From contig JAAONU010000016.1 in assembly GCA_012932295.1 (NCBI GenBank), positions 44,671,241 through 44,735,240 of the forward strand: a stretch of DNA of 64,000 nt, written 5' to 3'. A program made the translations under genes and the position numbers. This document shows positions 1 through 13,218 of the stretch, piece by piece. The number at the start of each line of letters is the position of its first letter. The stretch's first letter is position 1. The notes below the pieces were generated by a model. The model saw only the letters and a program-made list of their open reading frames with translations, searched no databases and was not told the origin of the DNA. This DNA is from Cyclina sinensis. Taxonomy: Eukaryota; Mollusca; Bivalvia; Venerida; Veneridae.

Positions 1-3000
1 ACCAAACAAACTATCAGTTCTTAGCAAGCAAATGGTAAGAAACGAATGTAGAACGTTTGTCATAGACCTTCGTCATCTACGCTCACTAAACACTGTCTTT
101 ATTTTTTTCTGGATGCTTATTTTCTGGTCGTACAAAATATTTCTGACGCAATAGACATTAGATGCAATTCCCGTCACGTTTGAGATCGATTCATATTTAA
201 ATACAGACGACAGTTATTTCTTTTCCAGGAGTTATAAATTGTCAGAATGCGTGCTTTCGTTATATATACAGTCACGTGCTGCTTTTCTGGAATTACAAAA
301 TGGTTGCCATGGTGTTATATCGTGATGTAATTTTACATAAATTACTCTTGGCACTTTTGGTTATAGTATTCTGATGTATAAAGTCGTTCTTGATTGTTTT
401 TAACTTCCAAGAGACTAGAACTAGTTTCATAACCCATGAGGAAACACAGGGAGTTAGACTTGATACCTTATATTTCCATTCAATGAATTGAAGATTTCTA
501 AAGGCTCCACAATCGCTGCAACGTCAAACGGTATTGCTTCTCCGAATCAAAGCGCTGCCTTGAATGCTTTCAAGTAGTATTCAGTATGAAAATGTGTTTC
601 CAAGTTTTAATTATTCATTACCTGTCACTTTAGTAATGAAAACAATTCACAATAAAGGAATAAATTTCTTAACCTAGAGACCGCTTAAATACACACCTTC
701 TTTAAGCATCTTGATTCATTCTGTGGATTCTTCTGTTCGATATGCCGTACAGAAGTGCTTTTAGCAGACACTAAGATAAAAGGAAGCAAATAATGTGGAT
801 AAATTAGTCCGTTGTGACATATGGCAAAACATCAGACAGATCATGTTGTCATGGAAATTACTTTGACAGATAATTGGGATACAATTCATTTGACTGCATT
901 GCAGTCAGTTTGCCCTAGGGGTTGTCGCTTTAATGGGTGTTTAAAAAAACTATTTTATCTTGAAGATTTAAAGGAAATAAATGATGCTATTGAAATTTAA
1001 GACATAATTACGTCTCTGGTTTAGTTGTTTTGATTGCTTTGTACTCTGTTTTCTGAAGATATTCTCCAATTATTTTTCTTTTGATGTTATGCTGTGTATT
1101 TATTTAAAATCTTAAAACTATTATATAATTTAGTGTCAAAGTGACCAAGACTGAGAAGATAATTGCTAAAACGACAGAAAATGTTCATGTAAGTTAAAAA
1201 TAACAGAGTTGCGTTCTTAAATATTACATAAGTTAACATTATGCAATGAGAGTAAAACTTTTTCACAATGAATATATTTAAGTTTAAAGTTGTTCAGAAG
1301 AATTCTGATAGCACACAACGGTGCAAAAGGGATTTCGCTCACTTACATAACTTTAAACATCTCGAGAATACATGCCACCCTTAAGTAGTATTTTTTATTT
1401 CCTTTTACCCTTTTTACTTATATTACGCAACATTAGTAGTGCTAGGATAAACACTCTTAAATTTTAAAGTTATGCTACTTAGATGGCCGGACTTGCAATA
1501 ACCATTTCTTTAATAATAATTATTCATTTCCAACAATTTATTTTCGTCACCACTGACAGGCGTAAGAAAATTCGTTCTATCCATATTTTTAACCATTCTG
1601 AAAAGAAACACTTCAGTTTTCGATTGATGTAGGGAAGCAGTTATACGAGGGCATCGACTTTCATTATGATGCAAACTTCTTTAAAGAGTCCTTACTCATT
1701 TGCATATACAGAACTTAACAACACGGGGTTTGGTTATGCCAGGATATGACCATTTTAAGAGTCAAGTAAACGCAGAAGAGAATTGCGATATCTCGATTTT
1801 AAAGCCATTAATATTTTGGCCAGAGCTGTACAACTTTTATTTCAGTCATTTTTCGGCATGGCTGTATTAAACTCTATTTTGCATCTGCAACGAATGAAAT
1901 CTTCAGCTGAAGGAGGTTTGCCATTGGTCAAAAGGGTTGTTATTATGAAATTTTAGGGCAGAATTCATAATTGTTAGTTTAATTACCACTGAAAATAATG
2001 CAATAATTGTAGCATTAAACAGCCGTAAATTAAATATCAAAACGTTTTTACCATGAAAAAAAAATACTATATGGAATAAATACATAAATATGATCTTATA
2101 TTTGATATATTTTACTGAAAATGATATTGACCCATAAAGCATTGAACTCAACTTTTTTTGTTTATAGCCTAATTCGAATTTGTAATTGAGACATTCAATA
2201 CCTACGAGCGTACAATATTCGCCAATGCCCTAATATTATATATACTAATGGGGCATTTTTGTACTGTATCTCCGTCGATCTTCTTTTTTTAAAGATAGTT
2301 ATTGTTTACTTTAACTGCTGTAAACTTGGCATACAAAGTTAATTTAGAACGTGTACTGAATCTGACGATGCTGTGGCCTCTAAATGTCATTTCAGTTTAT
2401 AAATGTCCCTAGTTTCATGTCACAAAGAAATTCAGACTTCGATTTTATGTAGGGCTTTGTGTCACACGCATATAACTATTTTGATTCTGAAGTAATTTTT
2501 TCCGGTTCTGTGTATTTTCTTCTTTCAACTTTGGAATATAATTAATTCAGTTTATTCGCTGAACTAATCCCTGTTTGGTAATAGGGAGGATTGTTGCTGA
2601 CAGATCTGTCTGTATATTGATATCTTGACAGACTTTTAGATCATGCAAATTGTATAAAATGATTAGATCTGCATTCTGCATACTTCTGCCAAGGAACTTG
2701 CATGTTCGGACTATCTGATTGATTAAAAGTCTTCGATATCATTTTTGGGTCATAATTGCTGACGTTTTGTTCGTTAAAGTAGCTTAAAATATTCAAATCA
2801 GTTGTGTCTGAGTGTATTTTGTAAAATGCGGGAGAAGTTCGCTTTTTATCAGAAAAAAAAAACGATGATGTTTTTCGCAGATGTGCTTGTCAATGCATTC
2901 TGAAGTGAGAACACACGGTGTTATAAATCAGTGCATGTCTAGCGGTAGTATTTATTTCCGAAGTTTGGCTGTAGTAACATATTTTTACACGTTAAATAGG

Positions 3001-4585
3001 GTTTTCTATTTGAAGAAAAACCTTCATTCTTAATTGCATTGACTTAATATTTTAAAAAATCTTGTTTTACAATTTCGGTCCATTTTATTGTATGAGACGC
3101 AGATCTAAATTCAGCTGGTTTTTGTTTTGTATCTTCATTTCATAGCAGCAAATTATCAACATTATACTTCTATATGTCCTAAGGTGATCAAAATGCAATT
3201 AAACAGGGTCCAAAAAGTTTGATTTATTGCAAGCACAGGGCTTCTTCTCCGCTAGGATTATACGCACTGGAAACATATTCGCATTGATACATACCAGTAA
3301 CCATCCAAGATATTTTAACAGGGCTACTTGCGAGAAAACTTTTAATTAATTTTAGATTAATGTTATAAATTTATCCATGTCGAAAAAATTATCTCCGAAT
3401 AATTCCAACAATCCATATCTTAGTTGCTTCTTTTCTTTTTTTCTTTCAAGAATACTTCTTTTGTATTGTGTCTGATAAACTCCTACGCAGACGCAATTTG
3501 TCTTGAGATACGGAACTTGTGCGGATAATGTTACCTCTTGATTCTTACGGCTTCCTTCGGCCGGGAAACGGTCGTCACCAGCTGTCGATCTACAGCCCAT
3601 TAATGTCAGACCACTAGCCAGTTTTAAGACAGGAAAATGAATACGAAGAGCCCGTAACAGACAAACCAAAGCCTACACACTAACATATCCGCTGTTTAGA
3701 TTAAGGTTATAAATTGCACTATTCGATCTATGATGTCAGTTTAAAGGTATGGTTGAATGTTTTCATTCCTGGTTTTAATGTGATAAAGCACGAGAAATTC
3801 ACCTTTAAAATGTACTTTTGTAACAGAATTAGGTAAATGCACCGCTGCATGAATGTCAATTACGAACGATATTGTCTTCAGCCATGTTTGTATTTGCGGT
3901 ACTAAACTTAGAAATAAATAAATCGGGGGTTTCCGGTTTGATCCGCTGAAAGTGTATTACACTACAACACACCACTTGAATGAAAAGCAATTTTAAAATC
4001 ATGCTGTTAATGTCATTCAAAGGAAAATATTTTAGACTCAAAACATGGTACATTGCTCTTGGACAAATATTGGGCTTTATTTTACGTGTTCATTAATTAA
4101 CGGGTAACAAGTGACTTGTGAGTAAGCAGCCATGTTTTTCATTTCATTAATTTAATCGTGTCTTCTGTGCACGTTGTATAGATAATATTTTTATTAAGTT
4201 TGTAGAAATTTGTCTAGTACACAGCTTCAACGATTATTCGAATTATGTCTCTGTGGTCACCCTTGGGGTCATTTACTTTTTTGCATAAACCTTTCGAGGA
4301 AAATCTTAAATGATCTTTTCCTCTAAAGCTGAAAAGTCTGTTTGATATAAAGCATTGTTAAGTATACCTCTATCAATATGGTTCAAATAATAAAAAATTC
4401 AGTTGGCTTTGCCTCAGGGAGTATTTTTTAACATATTTTTTAGACTTCCATAGGAAAACAGTCTGCTAGTCAGAACACATTTTAAGTTTTCAACTGAAAG
4501 AACTTGCCATTGTTTTAGTATGTTGTTCTTAAGTTGTATTTCTTGGTTATTGCGATGGCCTATTTACGTATAACTGATTTAAGTG
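1..4585. other. AT-rich stretch without recognisable gene
   Basis: I see no exon with good splice signals, no transposon ends and no RNA gene here. The longest open frame is 105 codons on the minus strand (3352-3669). It has no recognisable motif and is no longer than expected by chance at this base composition. The stretch is probably intronic or intergenic. Confidence 0.5.
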
Positions 4586-4725
4586 GATGAGCTTAATTAT
4601 GTATGTTATTTGAATCGATGAGCTTAATTATGTATGTTATTTGAATCGATGAGCTTAATTATGTATGTTATTTGAATCGATGAGCTTTATGTATTTTATT
4701 CAATTCTGTGAGCTTTATTACGTAT
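4586..4725. repeat. 31-bp tandem repeat, three good copies plus decayed ones
   Basis: A 31-bp unit beginning GATGAGCTTAATTATG starts at 4586, 4617 and 4648, with a decaying fourth unit from 4679. The first three copies are almost identical. The fourth loses the AATT core and is followed by a looser copy. This is a small local minisatellite with no coding frame across it. Confidence 0.85.
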
Positions 4726-5106
4726 TAATGGTATGAATCATGAATATGAATTATGTGTGATTTATGCATAAGTAATGCATAAGTCATATGCATAAGTAAT
4801 GCCAAAATTGGCAAAAGTACATAGGAATTCAAAAACTAAATATAGAGAGATTCCATTGTGACAGGGAGAACAAATAAAACAAACGAAGTCAAAAATGTTG
4901 TAATGCGTTTCTTCAGTTGCCTGAATAAATTGATTCCCCAAGTTAAAAGGTTTTATTTACATTTCGTCGATTAAGACCGTGACTCGTGTCGCATGCTTTA
5001 TCTTAATAACATTCTTTAATTTAATTACTAATAGTTTATTTATTATATTATGAAAACGTTGGAATATAAAACACATTTTCAGTTACTGTTTTTCTTTTTT
5101 TTTCAG

Positions 5107-5146
5107 CAGGGATATAGAAAGCCAGATACTCCACCATCATTTCAAC
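5107..5146 (+). CDS. candidate microexon (about 40 nt)
   Basis: A long pyrimidine run ending TTTTTTTTTCAG (AG at 5105-5106) precedes 40 nt with few stops, followed by the consensus donor GTGAGT at 5147. The acceptor is a NAGNAG type, so the exon could start at 5107 (40 nt) or 5110 (37 nt). Two frames are open. One reads Gly-Tyr-Arg-Lys-Pro-Asp-Thr-Pro-Pro-Ser. It is very short and no neighbouring exon was found, so the call rests on splice signals alone. A similar-sized candidate lies at 13957-13993. Transcript evidence would decide. Confidence 0.3.
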
Positions 5147-5152
5147 GTGAGT

Positions 5153-7186
5153 AAATAAACTTTTTACAGTTGGTACATTCATATTTCCTTAAGTTTTACA
5201 TGACTCTCAGTAGCTTTTGATGCCAACAGCTTTGCTTTCTCTTGTTGCATAGTTTCCCCCATTCGTTACAGTAATAATGAAAAATACCAATAAACAAAAA
5301 TGATTAACGGTGATAACATCTGTCTAATCCTGCTACAATTCAGGTTACGGTAGAAATAAAACATAAACTAATTAAAAACGAAGTTCTGGACATCAGTCTC
5401 TTTGTAAACTGTGTGGTAAAACTTGTCCACTCTATTATTTGCACGAACTATTCGATTATCTTGTTAAGCAATGGAACATTTAGTCATGTCATGAGAAGTT
5501 CTCAAGCTCTTTTTTTAGACACTCGTTTAATGGGATTTTCTGCGTTTTATGTCTCTGTCTCTGCTTTGGATATGTTGTAGTATGTTTTAAGAATGTTTTA
5601 GAGAGCTTTGATCCATTTGATTCCCTCGTAGTATTTTATTAGAACAGGTCTGTCATAGAGGTAACATCCTGTTCAATTAAGAGTATTAGAAGCTAAAAGC
5701 TATTTGCGGGTTTCAACTAGTGCCCCCGTAATGATATCCGGAGCTAATTAAGAGCTAACAAGGTTGTGGAAAAGGTTTTATTTGTTAAAAAAAGTTCTGT
5801 AATGCGATATGTCAGTTCCTACAAGAAACACTCATGGCGACCCTACAGTTATTCTTTTATTAGCTTTTACTGGATAAATATTTTCCTGTTATTTGGTTTT
5901 ATTTTTTTTTTGCAAAAAAACAAAATCAAACAAACAAAAACAAACAAACAAAAACAGACACTATATTTTCTGAAACAATATATGTTACTTCAGCATTTTT
6001 TTCACTTCGCTTATATATAATACATATTTGCCGTGTTGAATCTCCGTTTGTCAGTTGCAGTTTGTCTATCTGGCATCAGTTAGAGAGGTCAGAGCAAAAT
6101 TCGTGTAACTATATGCAAAGTAAGGAGGAGAAACACAAATTTTGTCTTGAACCCTCGGTAAACCGATATTTGCATTTCATTGGAGTTTTAAGTAAAATTT
6201 AGGTATAACGGATAAGAAATTAGGGGAAAATATCTGTCTGTAACTTGACACATTTTTGTCTGGGTTTATTAGGGCATTCACACCAGAATATCTTGTTTTT
6301 CACGTTTTCACTTACTTCACTATGGATGGGTTTTCTGAGCACGTAATATAAATCAATGATCACAAACAATACACAGGAGATTAAGGAGAAAACTAAAAGA
6401 ATACAATTTATGATGAAACTAACAAAACAAAGCAAAGAAACAAAGACTCTGTGGAATAGTTTAACATTTGGTCATTAAATGTAAGACAGAAATATTACTG
6501 TCGATTTGTTGGTGACTGATCGTAGCAAAGTTTGATTTTTTAGATGTTTTTTTTTCCATTTGTTTATTATTGCATTTACCTGAGTTAAGATTTCAAGGTT
6601 CCTTTGATTCTCTGCCTTACGTGAGATATAGGTCCCATTGTATTGTAATAAGTAAGGATACATTAATTATGATTCTCTAATGGAAAGCGAATAGAGTATG
6701 ACAGTCAGATATCATTTTTATCGTTCATCTGCACTTTTTCGTTTATATAAAACCAATTTCATTAATGTCGAGTGCAAAATAATCTGTCACCTATCGGATA
6801 AAAAGCACGCAATTCGTTTATACAATAATGCCGGCAGTGATTTCATGTATCATTCGTTTGAACTTTTTTTATTTCATTACTATCATTTGTAACATTACTT
6901 ATTTATGATATCAACAACGTGAATAATTGGAATATTACAAATTGCATGTCTCGTCGCAAATCAAATTCAGGTGGGAAAATGTAATATAAACATTAAAATG
7001 ATAGTAATATCTGTAGCCAAGTCATGTAAAAGTCAGTTTATCAAAATTAGTAGTTGTGTTGAAATAGCAGTGAATAGATTTAAACAGATTTTTTAAGTAG
7101 TAAACAAATGGAAACACGGCTCAAACTTCTAAGTGAAGCTTCGCATGTTGGAATTGCGGAATTTTCTTATATAACCAAGGATCGGT
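5153..7186. other. no gene seen; contains (CAAA)n-type tract
   Basis: Nothing recognisable as a gene. A CAAA/CAAAAA-rich simple tract lies at about 5918-5960 after a poly-T/poly-A turn. A minus-strand frame at 6220-6435 reads as a hydrophobic stretch, but this is common in T-rich DNA and I do not call it a gene. Confidence 0.45.
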
Positions 7187-7450
7187 CGAGACACTGTATC
7201 TACATCTTCCATTAAAGTCAAGAAAAACTCCTGTAAACATGCCATTCATCTTCATTATCTAAGATTACTCCGGAGACTAAAACCATTTACACGTGCATTA
7301 TCACATCATAACTTCCCTGATTTAACTTGTGTTGAAACAGATACACGAGAAACTTGCGTGTTGAACATTATAGATAATGTAAACTGCTTCCAATCCCTAA
7401 TATCTTTTGATTTGAAAAAAAAAAATGTTTATTGCCTTTTGTATAAATGT
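7187..7450. repeat. duplicated block U, copy A
   Basis: This block recurs at about 14455-14760 (copy B) and 19720-19905 (copy C), in the same orientation. Shared words in order are CTCCTGTAAACAT, TTCATTATCTAAGATTAC, GAGACTAAAACCATTTACAC, GTGCATTA and TTGAACATTAYAGATAATG, then a poly-A run. The similarity is collinear with small indels, so it is an old segmental duplication. On the minus strand the word CATGTTTACAG resembles a splice acceptor, with an open frame of about 36 codons behind it in copy A. That frame is not conserved in copy C. Confidence 0.7.
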
Positions 7451-7986
7451 TTGTACTTGTAGAAAATTGAAGATGGGTAAATAGCTGTGTCTGGAGTATT
7501 GTGGAGTATTGATTTGTGAATGTAATGGAATAAAAAAATACGCCTATTTTAGTTTAACTTGAGGTTTCTTCTCTGTCTTAGCCGTCAGTTTTCCTCATTA
7601 GACATTTGGTTGTACATGTCAATGGTAGGATACTACGTCATCGCGCAGCTGTTTTATGCTCTCTTGCGGACCATTTATTTGTCAACAATCCGTCGCTTGA
7701 ACGGTAAAATGGTCTTTTTCAATAAGGAATCTGTAGAGTTGCTAAAAATCATGCTGTGCACGAACGATTGGCTGGGTGTACTTTGTATTTACGTAAAGAA
7801 TTTTTATATAGTATCCTACTATTAATATTTTCTCTTCAATTAATCTACAGATAAATCGAAACCGCTCAACAACAATGAATTTGATCAAGCTAGAAAACAA
7901 AAAAAGTGTTTAATTCCTTTTTACACAGTACGGCATGGGGCATTATGAGCATACAGATGTGTTTATTTGTATGTCGTAACTTTTAG

Positions 7987-8160
7987 TATCAGAAACACAA
8001 TACAGCAGGAATTGTTTCTTTATTAATTGTTGTGATCAATATTACATGCTATATTTGCATGGAAGCTGACATTTATGTAGATTTTGGTTTGTGATTGCTT
8101 ATTTATGAAATCTTCTCGAATGATCAGAAACTGTCGAGTAAGGGAACAGTTTTTAAAATT
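7987..8160. repeat. duplicated block V, copy A
   Basis: The block is collinear with 20185-20345. Shared words in order are GATCAATATYRCATGCT, AGCATGAAAGTTGACATT-like, GTGATTGCTT and GAGAGAACAG-like. Together with block U it shows that about 1 kb around 7.2-8.2 kb was duplicated to 19.7-20.3 kb. No coding frame is shared. Confidence 0.55.
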
Positions 8161-8451
8161 GTATAGTTTTTGAAAATACAGAAGCATCATGAAACTTATC
8201 TGGATATTCTAAGATATTTCTGTATGCGTTGCAAATGTATATAACGTGTTTTACGGTCGAGAGCACACATACAGATGCATTAGGAAATTGATTCTTTGGT
8301 CTAGTGTGTTGGTTTTCTATTTTTTATATATAATTTTCATGCCCCAGCAGCGCGAGTTCGAATCACACAGTAAGGTGGTATAGTATATTACTGATTCATG
8401 ATCTTACCTAGATTGATTGTTTTTCTTATTTTTTCTTTTCTTTTTAATCGT

Positions 8452-8482
8452 GGGGAGGGGGGGGGGGGGTGGCTGGTGGGGG
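8452..8482 (+). other. G-run, quadruplex-capable
   Basis: The plus strand has GGGG, a single A, 13 G in a row, then TGGC, TGG and GGGGG. It lies just after a T/C-rich stretch (about 8420-8440). It is a simple low-complexity tract that could form a G-quadruplex. No role is implied by context. Confidence 0.6.
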
Positions 8483-8836
8483 ACTAATTATCATGGTGTC
8501 TTATGTAACATCATACATCATAAAGTCACAAGTATACGCATCAACCGTATCAAACAGAAACTGCAATAGCACCCAGAAGATTCTAGAACTTCTCTCAAAT
8601 TTCAGTCAATAGATGGAATAAAAAATAGATTACATTTGTGAGAGGTTATTGTTCACGTTTGTGATTCCTTGTTACCAACTAATTGACTTTGATTTTTGTT
8701 TAACTTTAACCGAAATGTCAATGCTTGAAGTCGTAAAAGCGCAAATGACAAGTGCAGTTTCATTTTCTCAGTTGAAAATGTCGTTGCTGAAACGTTTTTA
8801 TAGCACAACAAGTCGTGTCCCTGATTGTTTTCATTA

Positions 8837-9930
8837 TGTCTACCCTATAAGATGAGAGGGAGACATTTTGATTTTGTGCTGGCCGTCTGGATATGGATGA
8901 ATGTCACGTAGATTGTCTACGCAACTCCCCTTCCACCTCTGAGCTGATTTTAACCAAACCTCACAGGAGTGTTATTTGTCAACCCTTCAGCATTTTATGG
9001 GGCATTGATTTTTATCAGAGTTTCACCCCTGATGTATTTAATTTGATGATATTTGCACTATTCCTCTACTACAAGACGAATTCAAATCAGACTACATATG
9101 AATAATTATTGTAAAGAATGCTTGCGAATGTCATTGGTATTTTCTGGTTCTATGATTTCTACCACAGATAAACTCTGGATGCGGCTACTTGGACGTTGTT
9201 TGCACTACTTCTCTTCTGCAAATGGACAGAAGTAAACCAAAGTTCATGTGAATGATTGTAAAGAGTATTTGGGCATGCCATTGGCATTCTCTGGTCTAGT
9301 AAACTTTATCACAGTTATTGCCCTTGATTAGCTTAATTTGCCCATGTCTGCACTACGGGTTTCGCCTGGTAACTTATGTTTGGGCCTAGACATCTGAAAC
9401 TTGATGGAAAGGTTGATCATGACTGGTAAATGACTGCTGTAGTTCTAAAAGCTATTAGGCAAAGATCAAATTCCATACCACCTTAAAATATGATTCAGGC
9501 TAATTTCTTCTAAAAATTTGGGCCTAGGCTTTTTAAACTTAATGGGCAGGTTAGTCATGAGCAGTACATGCCTCCTATAATTCTTGGTGCCACTAGTTCA
9601 AAACTTAAGGGCCCAATGACCTAAACAGAAAAAGAAAAAAATTCTGATCAATAATTGTAGAACAATTTGTCACTGGTTCCTAAAAACTTCATAGGCAGAT
9701 TAGTCAGAAGTAGGGGATGACATCTATTGTTCTTCGGGTCACAAGTTCAAAGGTCAAGGTCAAAGTGTCAACTTCCATGCAGAGGGTTAGTGTTACTTCT
9801 ATCTTACATCATGTACATAATGCTTTAAGTTTGTTCTAATGCTGCACCATATACCAACTTCTGTGCTCCAGTCTCTTCAGAATGGCTACTAGCTGGCTCC
9901 AGTAAAAAAGTGCTAGGGGGTAAACTAGTT
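8837..9930. mobile_element. dispersed molluscan-type repeat, diverged
   Basis: The left edge reads TGTCTACCC then GGGAGACATTTTG, and the right part ends near GTGCTAGGGGGTAAACTAG. This framing is familiar to me from molluscan dispersed repeats. Between 9365 and 9790 it holds about three degenerate units (GGGCCTAG, then CTTGATGG or CTTAATGGG, then GTCATGA, then CAAGTTCAAAGGTCAAGGTCA). These are related to the 145-bp units of the element at 17873-19498. No transposase or reverse transcriptase frame is present. It is probably non-autonomous, and the class is undetermined. Confidence 0.5.
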
Positions 9931-12240
9931 ATTCATATTTGCTTTTTTTCTGGTGTTGTGGCCCGACTTTGGGCGTAGGGGGGCGGAAGAAGGGGAAACA
10001 TATTTTTTCCTCCTGGAAACCAGTATCTAGTTAATATATTTCTTTAGTTTTTGACACATACACAATACATGCCTGACTGGAATTGCACAATGTACATTGT
10101 ATTTGTTTAGTTTGGTTACCAAAAACAATATGAAGTCATTATTATTTTCTTTGCATATTTTTAAGAGTACATCCAGTAGACCTTTTAAGTGGGCTTCAAC
10201 GAAATGTTGAAAATATATTTAGCGCATTTCGGCTGCAGATGTTTGTGAAAAGGGACATCAAATCAATATTGAAGCAACCGTCGGGTTCATTTCAGATTAA
10301 ATAGAACCAGCTTCTATCTGTTAAATTAGGACATACTATCGTTTTAACAACGGGTTACATACCGTATTTTAGATTTAAATCAAATAAAACATATACATAC
10401 GTTATTTCGAAGCTATGTTATTTCGAAGCTAAGGAGGATAATTTCGCAGAACATAAGCGGTACTATAAAACATTTGTTGACAAGACCGTGGTAGCTGTTG
10501 CTTGGAAACATTAAACGTGAGAAGATGTAATAAGCAAAACTACTGCCCACTCGAAATATTCTGTATATTTCTCGTCTTTTTTTCTATTTAATTATACCCT
10601 AATGAAGCCTTATTCATTGAGTATATCACGAAAGCCTCGATAGATCTTTACAGTATGTACTGTCGGACATCTTTGCTGCATGAAACATAAGGTTAAATAA
10701 AATAAATCTTCTTTGCCCTTAAGTCATAAAAAAAATACTATTTCAAGTATTTACTTTTGATACTCGCGCACATGCATGCAACAGTTCATTAATTTTAAAA
10801 AAATGACATGCCGTGTTCGACCCAAATAGCCCAAGTTAAAAATACGGACATCAGAGAAAAGGAATTAAACAGAACTGTATGAAAGGTCGTTTAGGATCCA
10901 ACGTATTTCATTACTGGAATGTTGATGACAAAGAGTTTGTTCAGTCTGTCATATTTGTTACCAATAAGGCTAGTTCGAGAGCACTTTTCTGAGTCATGTG
11001 ATCATAAAGGCGTAACCAGGCTATATTCTGTTCATGTACTTTCGTTTTAAAAATATTTTCAAAAAGGAAAGCTTTTAAAAAACTCGTTAGGAGTGTTTCA
11101 CATTGATAAACTGTTCGGTTTCGATGGTAAGAGTTGTTTCTTGATAACACAGGCTCAAAATTTGTTTTCATTAAATGGAAAAGATATTGCCCTTTTAATG
11201 TTTTAAGCAATTTATATAGCATAGCTGTCACAATGTATTGGGTTTAAACTACACCGTGACGAGGCGCTTTTACGTCGAGTGGGTGGGGCAGGTTGAATTC
11301 AATACCGCGTGTCGAAATGCTGTATATGGTTTATATCATAGTCAAAACAATTCAAGACACGCCCTTGTCAAGTCGCCTTGTCTATGTGAACCCCACCTGT
11401 TTCGGCCTGTTAGCATAGTAAAGTGATGTAAACAAATGTGCAATTATAAGCAGTGTTCATTTGTTGAATTATAATTATGAATTACTCTGTTGAGTCAAGC
11501 TGTTAATCTGGATTATTTTTGTGGATAAGACAGTCGTATTACATATTTCGGAAATTGGCCGAGATGAGCGTCGTTTGTCGCAGTAAAAATCCTTGACATG
11601 TATCTATTTTTATGAGTCGGATACTACCAAAAATGATTTAACATCAAAATAGAAATGCATTAACCTGATTTGTTATGTTTTCTTCCGACCTAGCTAAAAT
11701 AGGGATTTTAGGTGCATGAAACCAAAAACAAACAATTACCTTTTTAGGCCTAACCTTGCATTAACTACTGTGCAATATTGCACGGTAGTTATTGCACAGC
11801 TAGCATTCGTATAACTTTTCAGAATATTAGCTCCGCCCTTCAGTTATTTGATAAAAATGAATTTTATAAGTGTATGAGATTTATTTTACATGGCTGAATA
11901 CAGAAAATAAATGCAGAATTGTTTTTACAATGATACAAGTAGTATATTGAAAATCTTAACCGTCGTAAGATATACTCCAGACTCAAAATGTTGACGTTCC
12001 AACTTTACGCGACCGATGTACTTCACTGAAATAACGTTATTGAGTATCCCATTGATAGTAGATCTAATTTTTAGGAAGAGAAACATTACAGTACAGTTTC
12101 TTTTTATTGATTAAACTTAGCGTATGCATAAAACAATTGAATTTAGAAAAAAACGTTGGTTGTGTTATGAATTAGGTTAAAGAGTTCTTTTCTATGGATT
12201 TTGCACGAGTCTTAGAGTTTTGTATGCGATATCAGACAGT
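9931..12240. other. no confident gene
   Basis: A 96-codon minus-strand frame (10941-11231) and a 62-codon plus-strand frame (11238-11426, locally GC-richer) are open. Neither shows a motif I recognise or splice signals that build a gene. A 28-bp palindrome lies at 11763-11790. Confidence 0.4.
11763..11790. repeat. 28-bp near-perfect palindrome
   Basis: AACTAC-T-GTGCAATATTGCAC-G-GTAGTT pairs along its whole length apart from one G-T wobble. The core GTGCAATATTGCAC is a perfect 14-bp palindrome. The next bases repeat part of the arm (ATTGCACAGC). There is no loop, so it is more likely a cruciform or dimeric binding site than a small-RNA precursor. Confidence 0.6.
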
Positions 12241-12244
12241 TAAT

Positions 12245-12470
12245 GTTTAATGTTGAGGGGCAAATTAAGGTTACCATATATAACTATGCGCCAAACACAA
12301 ACAAACCAAACTCGTTAGTTGCCCTTTTGAGTCATAGAATGTTCCTGTCTCTCAGAGAGGAAAAGCGGAAAAAGAATAAGTATAATTTGATGTGGGAAGA
12401 CATATGAAGCATTAAGAGATGCTATACGTTACCTGTTTTCACAAGGTATGATTTACTTCTTCATATTATG
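12245..12470 (+). pseudogene. duplicated block S, copy 1 (decayed exon)
   Basis: The block is collinear with 26745-26965. Shared words include CAAACTCGT, GTTGCCCTTT, GAGTCATA, AGAGGAAAAGC, GAAGACATA, GAAGCATTA and AAGGTATGATTTACTTCTT. Copy 2 reads as a clean 37-codon exon between an acceptor and a GTATGA donor. Here the corresponding acceptor (CTGTCTCTCAG) and donor are kept, but the frame has stop codons (TAA soon after the acceptor, TGA after GAAGACATA). I read it as a degenerated paralogous exon. It could alternatively be conserved non-coding sequence. Confidence 0.45.
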
Positions 12471-12776
12471 TAGTACCTCTCCTGGAAACTATAGTTATTT
12501 AATGGTGGCAGAATGCAAACAGACAAATCACGTTAGAGAGTAACTTGTTTGTTCCCACCGCGTAAGTGAAATGAATTGACTACTATCTTATGCGTTTTAG
12601 CATGTTTTATAAAGGTGGTTTCATTTAACGGTTATAGAATAAATCAGTATAACGTTTATAACGTGAATATTCAACAAAATCTTAAATCTTGTCAACGCTT
12701 TTGATGTACTTTGTCAAACGAGATTCATTTAAAGGCAATTATCTAAAAACCGATTAGATTAACAGGAAGTCATAAC

Positions 12777-13218
12777 TATGGTGGCTGATTTCTGCCATTT
12801 GCCAAATTTTCGTTATTTCGTCTTTCGCGTTTCGGGGCAAAGACACGCAAACACGAAATATGTCGGGTGAAATAACGAAATTTAACAGGTGAAGAGACGA
12901 AGAAAGTTTTGTCTTTGAAGTTTTCGTGTCCGCAGGTAGAAATCTTTCGTGTTGGCGACCTTTGTTTGTCGTGTCTTCGCCCCGAAACGCAAAATAACGA
13001 AAATGTTGCAGATTTCATGTTGTCGTGTTTTCGCCCCGAAAGGCGAAAGACCAAATAACGACAATGACAACCCTTCGGGTTTCGCCTTCCTGTAGATATT
13101 TCGTGTTTTCGTGACTTCGCCCCGAAAGGCGAAATAACGAAAACATGCCTAATTTTCGTTATTTCGCGTTTCGGGGCGAAGACACGAAAATACGAAATGG
13201 CAGAAATCAGCCACCATA
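12777..13218. mobile_element. 442-bp foldback MITE with CATAAC target duplication
   Basis: Perfect 24-bp terminal inverted repeats lie at 12777-12800 (TATGGTGGCTGATTTCTGCC...) and 13195-13218. The hexamer CATAAC flanks both sides exactly (12771-12776 and 13219-13224). The interior is built from alternating CGAAA/TTTCG words and CGTTTCGGGGCGAAGACACG modules in both orientations, so it folds on itself and is CpG-rich in an AT-rich setting. It encodes nothing; open frames through it are by-products of the repeat. The inserter is unknown. Its position within the S-T unit explains part of the longer spacing of copy 1. Confidence 0.85.

Noticed and set aside
8335..8385. tRNA or SINE suggested by GAGTTCGAATCAC
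   Set aside because: B-box-like word only; no A box at the right distance upstream and no tRNA fold.
12776..13070. Overlapping minus frames of 92 and 62 codons
   Set aside because: They lie wholly in the foldback MITE and repeat the same CGAAAC-derived peptides in two frames.
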